From the NCBI GenBank assembly GCA_014904845.1, contig MU119735.1:1-22905 (forward strand): a DNA stretch of 22,905 nucleotides, read 5' to 3'. The DNA is from Acephala macrosclerotiorum (lineage: Eukaryota; Ascomycota; Leotiomycetes; Helotiales; Mollisiaceae). A program made the translations under genes and the position numbers. How positions within the stretch are numbered: the stretch's first letter is position 1; every line of letters begins with the position of its first letter. The notes beneath the pieces are model-generated. The model did not search any database. It was given only the letters and a program-made list of their open reading frames with translations, and was not told where the DNA came from. This document shows positions 22,545 through 22,905 of this stretch, piece after piece.

Positions 22545-22905
22545 AATAATAATCTTGTAAAAATTTCGAGAATAAAAATTGAAATTATAAAATTTACGTA
22601 TAAAAAAACAATATAATAAATTAATCGAATTTTAAAAATAAAAAATATATAAATTTAAAAAAAAAAAATTTATTAATAAAATTGAAAAAAGTTATAAGTT
22701 TTTATATTTATAAAAAAATTATATAAAAAAAAGTAAATAAATATTTTTACGTTTTAAATAATTAAAAATTGTAAAATTTATTTGTTTTTATAAAAAAAGT
22801 TTTTAAAACGTATTAATATATATAATTAAAATATTATAATATTAATTTCAAATAAAAAATTTTAAAAATTTTAAATAAATAATTTTATATTGATTTTTTA
22901 TAAAA
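22545..22905 (-). other. Part of the pol-to-third-frame spacer in element 3
   Basis: This is the counterpart of about 11517-11877 in element 1. It holds no gene in either copy. The window ends before the 20-bp tandem repeat and hairpin of the spacer would be reached. Confidence 0.7.

Larger units (their letters stand above)
19401..22905 (-). mobile_element. Element 3: inverted, more eroded copy of element 1, truncated by the window
   Basis: Reading leftward on the minus strand, this copies element 1 from its 3' LTR back through the 3' UTR, the whole third reading frame and part of the spacer. Anchors: 19401 pairs with 15065, 19657 with 14808, 20110-20112 (stop) with 14353-14355, 21664-21683 with 12761-12780, and 22905 with 11517. 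The pairing sum drifts by only about 45 bases over 3.5 kb, so indels are few. Nearly all differences that I checked are transitions. The copy presumably continues right into pol and a 5' LTR. Confidence 0.92.

Noticed and set aside
1..22905. Mitochondrial, apicoplast or Plasmodium-like A+T-rich genome
   Set aside because: The only genes are nuclear LTR retrotransposons with transition-type damage. No organelle genes or tRNAs are visible, and a chromodomain Gypsy element points to a fungal nuclear genome.

Overview
The window looks like a transposon graveyard from a filamentous ascomycete (Pezizomycotina-like) nuclear genome. It is extremely A+T-rich, has no intact gene, and every recognisable coding relic belongs to LTR retrotransposons of the Ty3/Gypsy order. 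The relics are damaged almost only by C-to-T and G-to-A transitions: Trp codons became TAG/TGA, Gln codons became TAA, and catalytic Asp codons became Asn. This is the signature of repeat-induced point mutation (RIP). Unusually, much of the surviving C and G sits in CpG.

Layout. (1) A chromodomain-bearing Gypsy element (element 2) lies on the minus strand and is cut in two. The 3' part of its pol (second half of reverse transcriptase, RNase H, integrase, chromodomain) occupies about 260-2949. The first half of its reverse transcriptase, the spacer before it and probably gag lie at 15071 to about 17960. (2) Inserted inside that reverse transcriptase is a complete 12,116-bp Gypsy element (element 1, plus strand, 2950-15065) with two 258-bp LTRs and a 5-bp target duplication ATTAT. 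It carries gag (from about 3.96 kb), a linker/protease region, reverse transcriptase and RNase H (about 7.2-9.0 kb), integrase (about 9.0-10.8 kb), a 1-kb spacer with a hairpin and a 20-bp tandem repeat, and then an extra sense-strand reading frame of about 826 codons (11878-14355) that I cannot assign. (3) 17961-19395 is almost pure A+T with nothing recognisable. (4) From 19401 to the window end lies a second, more eroded copy of element 1 in inverted orientation (element 3): its 3' LTR, 3' UTR and the whole extra reading frame. The copy runs off the right edge.

No host gene, RNA gene, CRISPR array or origin was found. The most interesting items are the large third reading frame kept in both copies of element 1, the nested insertion that can be proved by rejoining the reading frame across the target duplication, the sparing of CpG by the mutator, and the patchwork of strand-biased mutation along element 1. 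All coordinates of relic genes come from hand translation and are approximate unless tied to a named motif.
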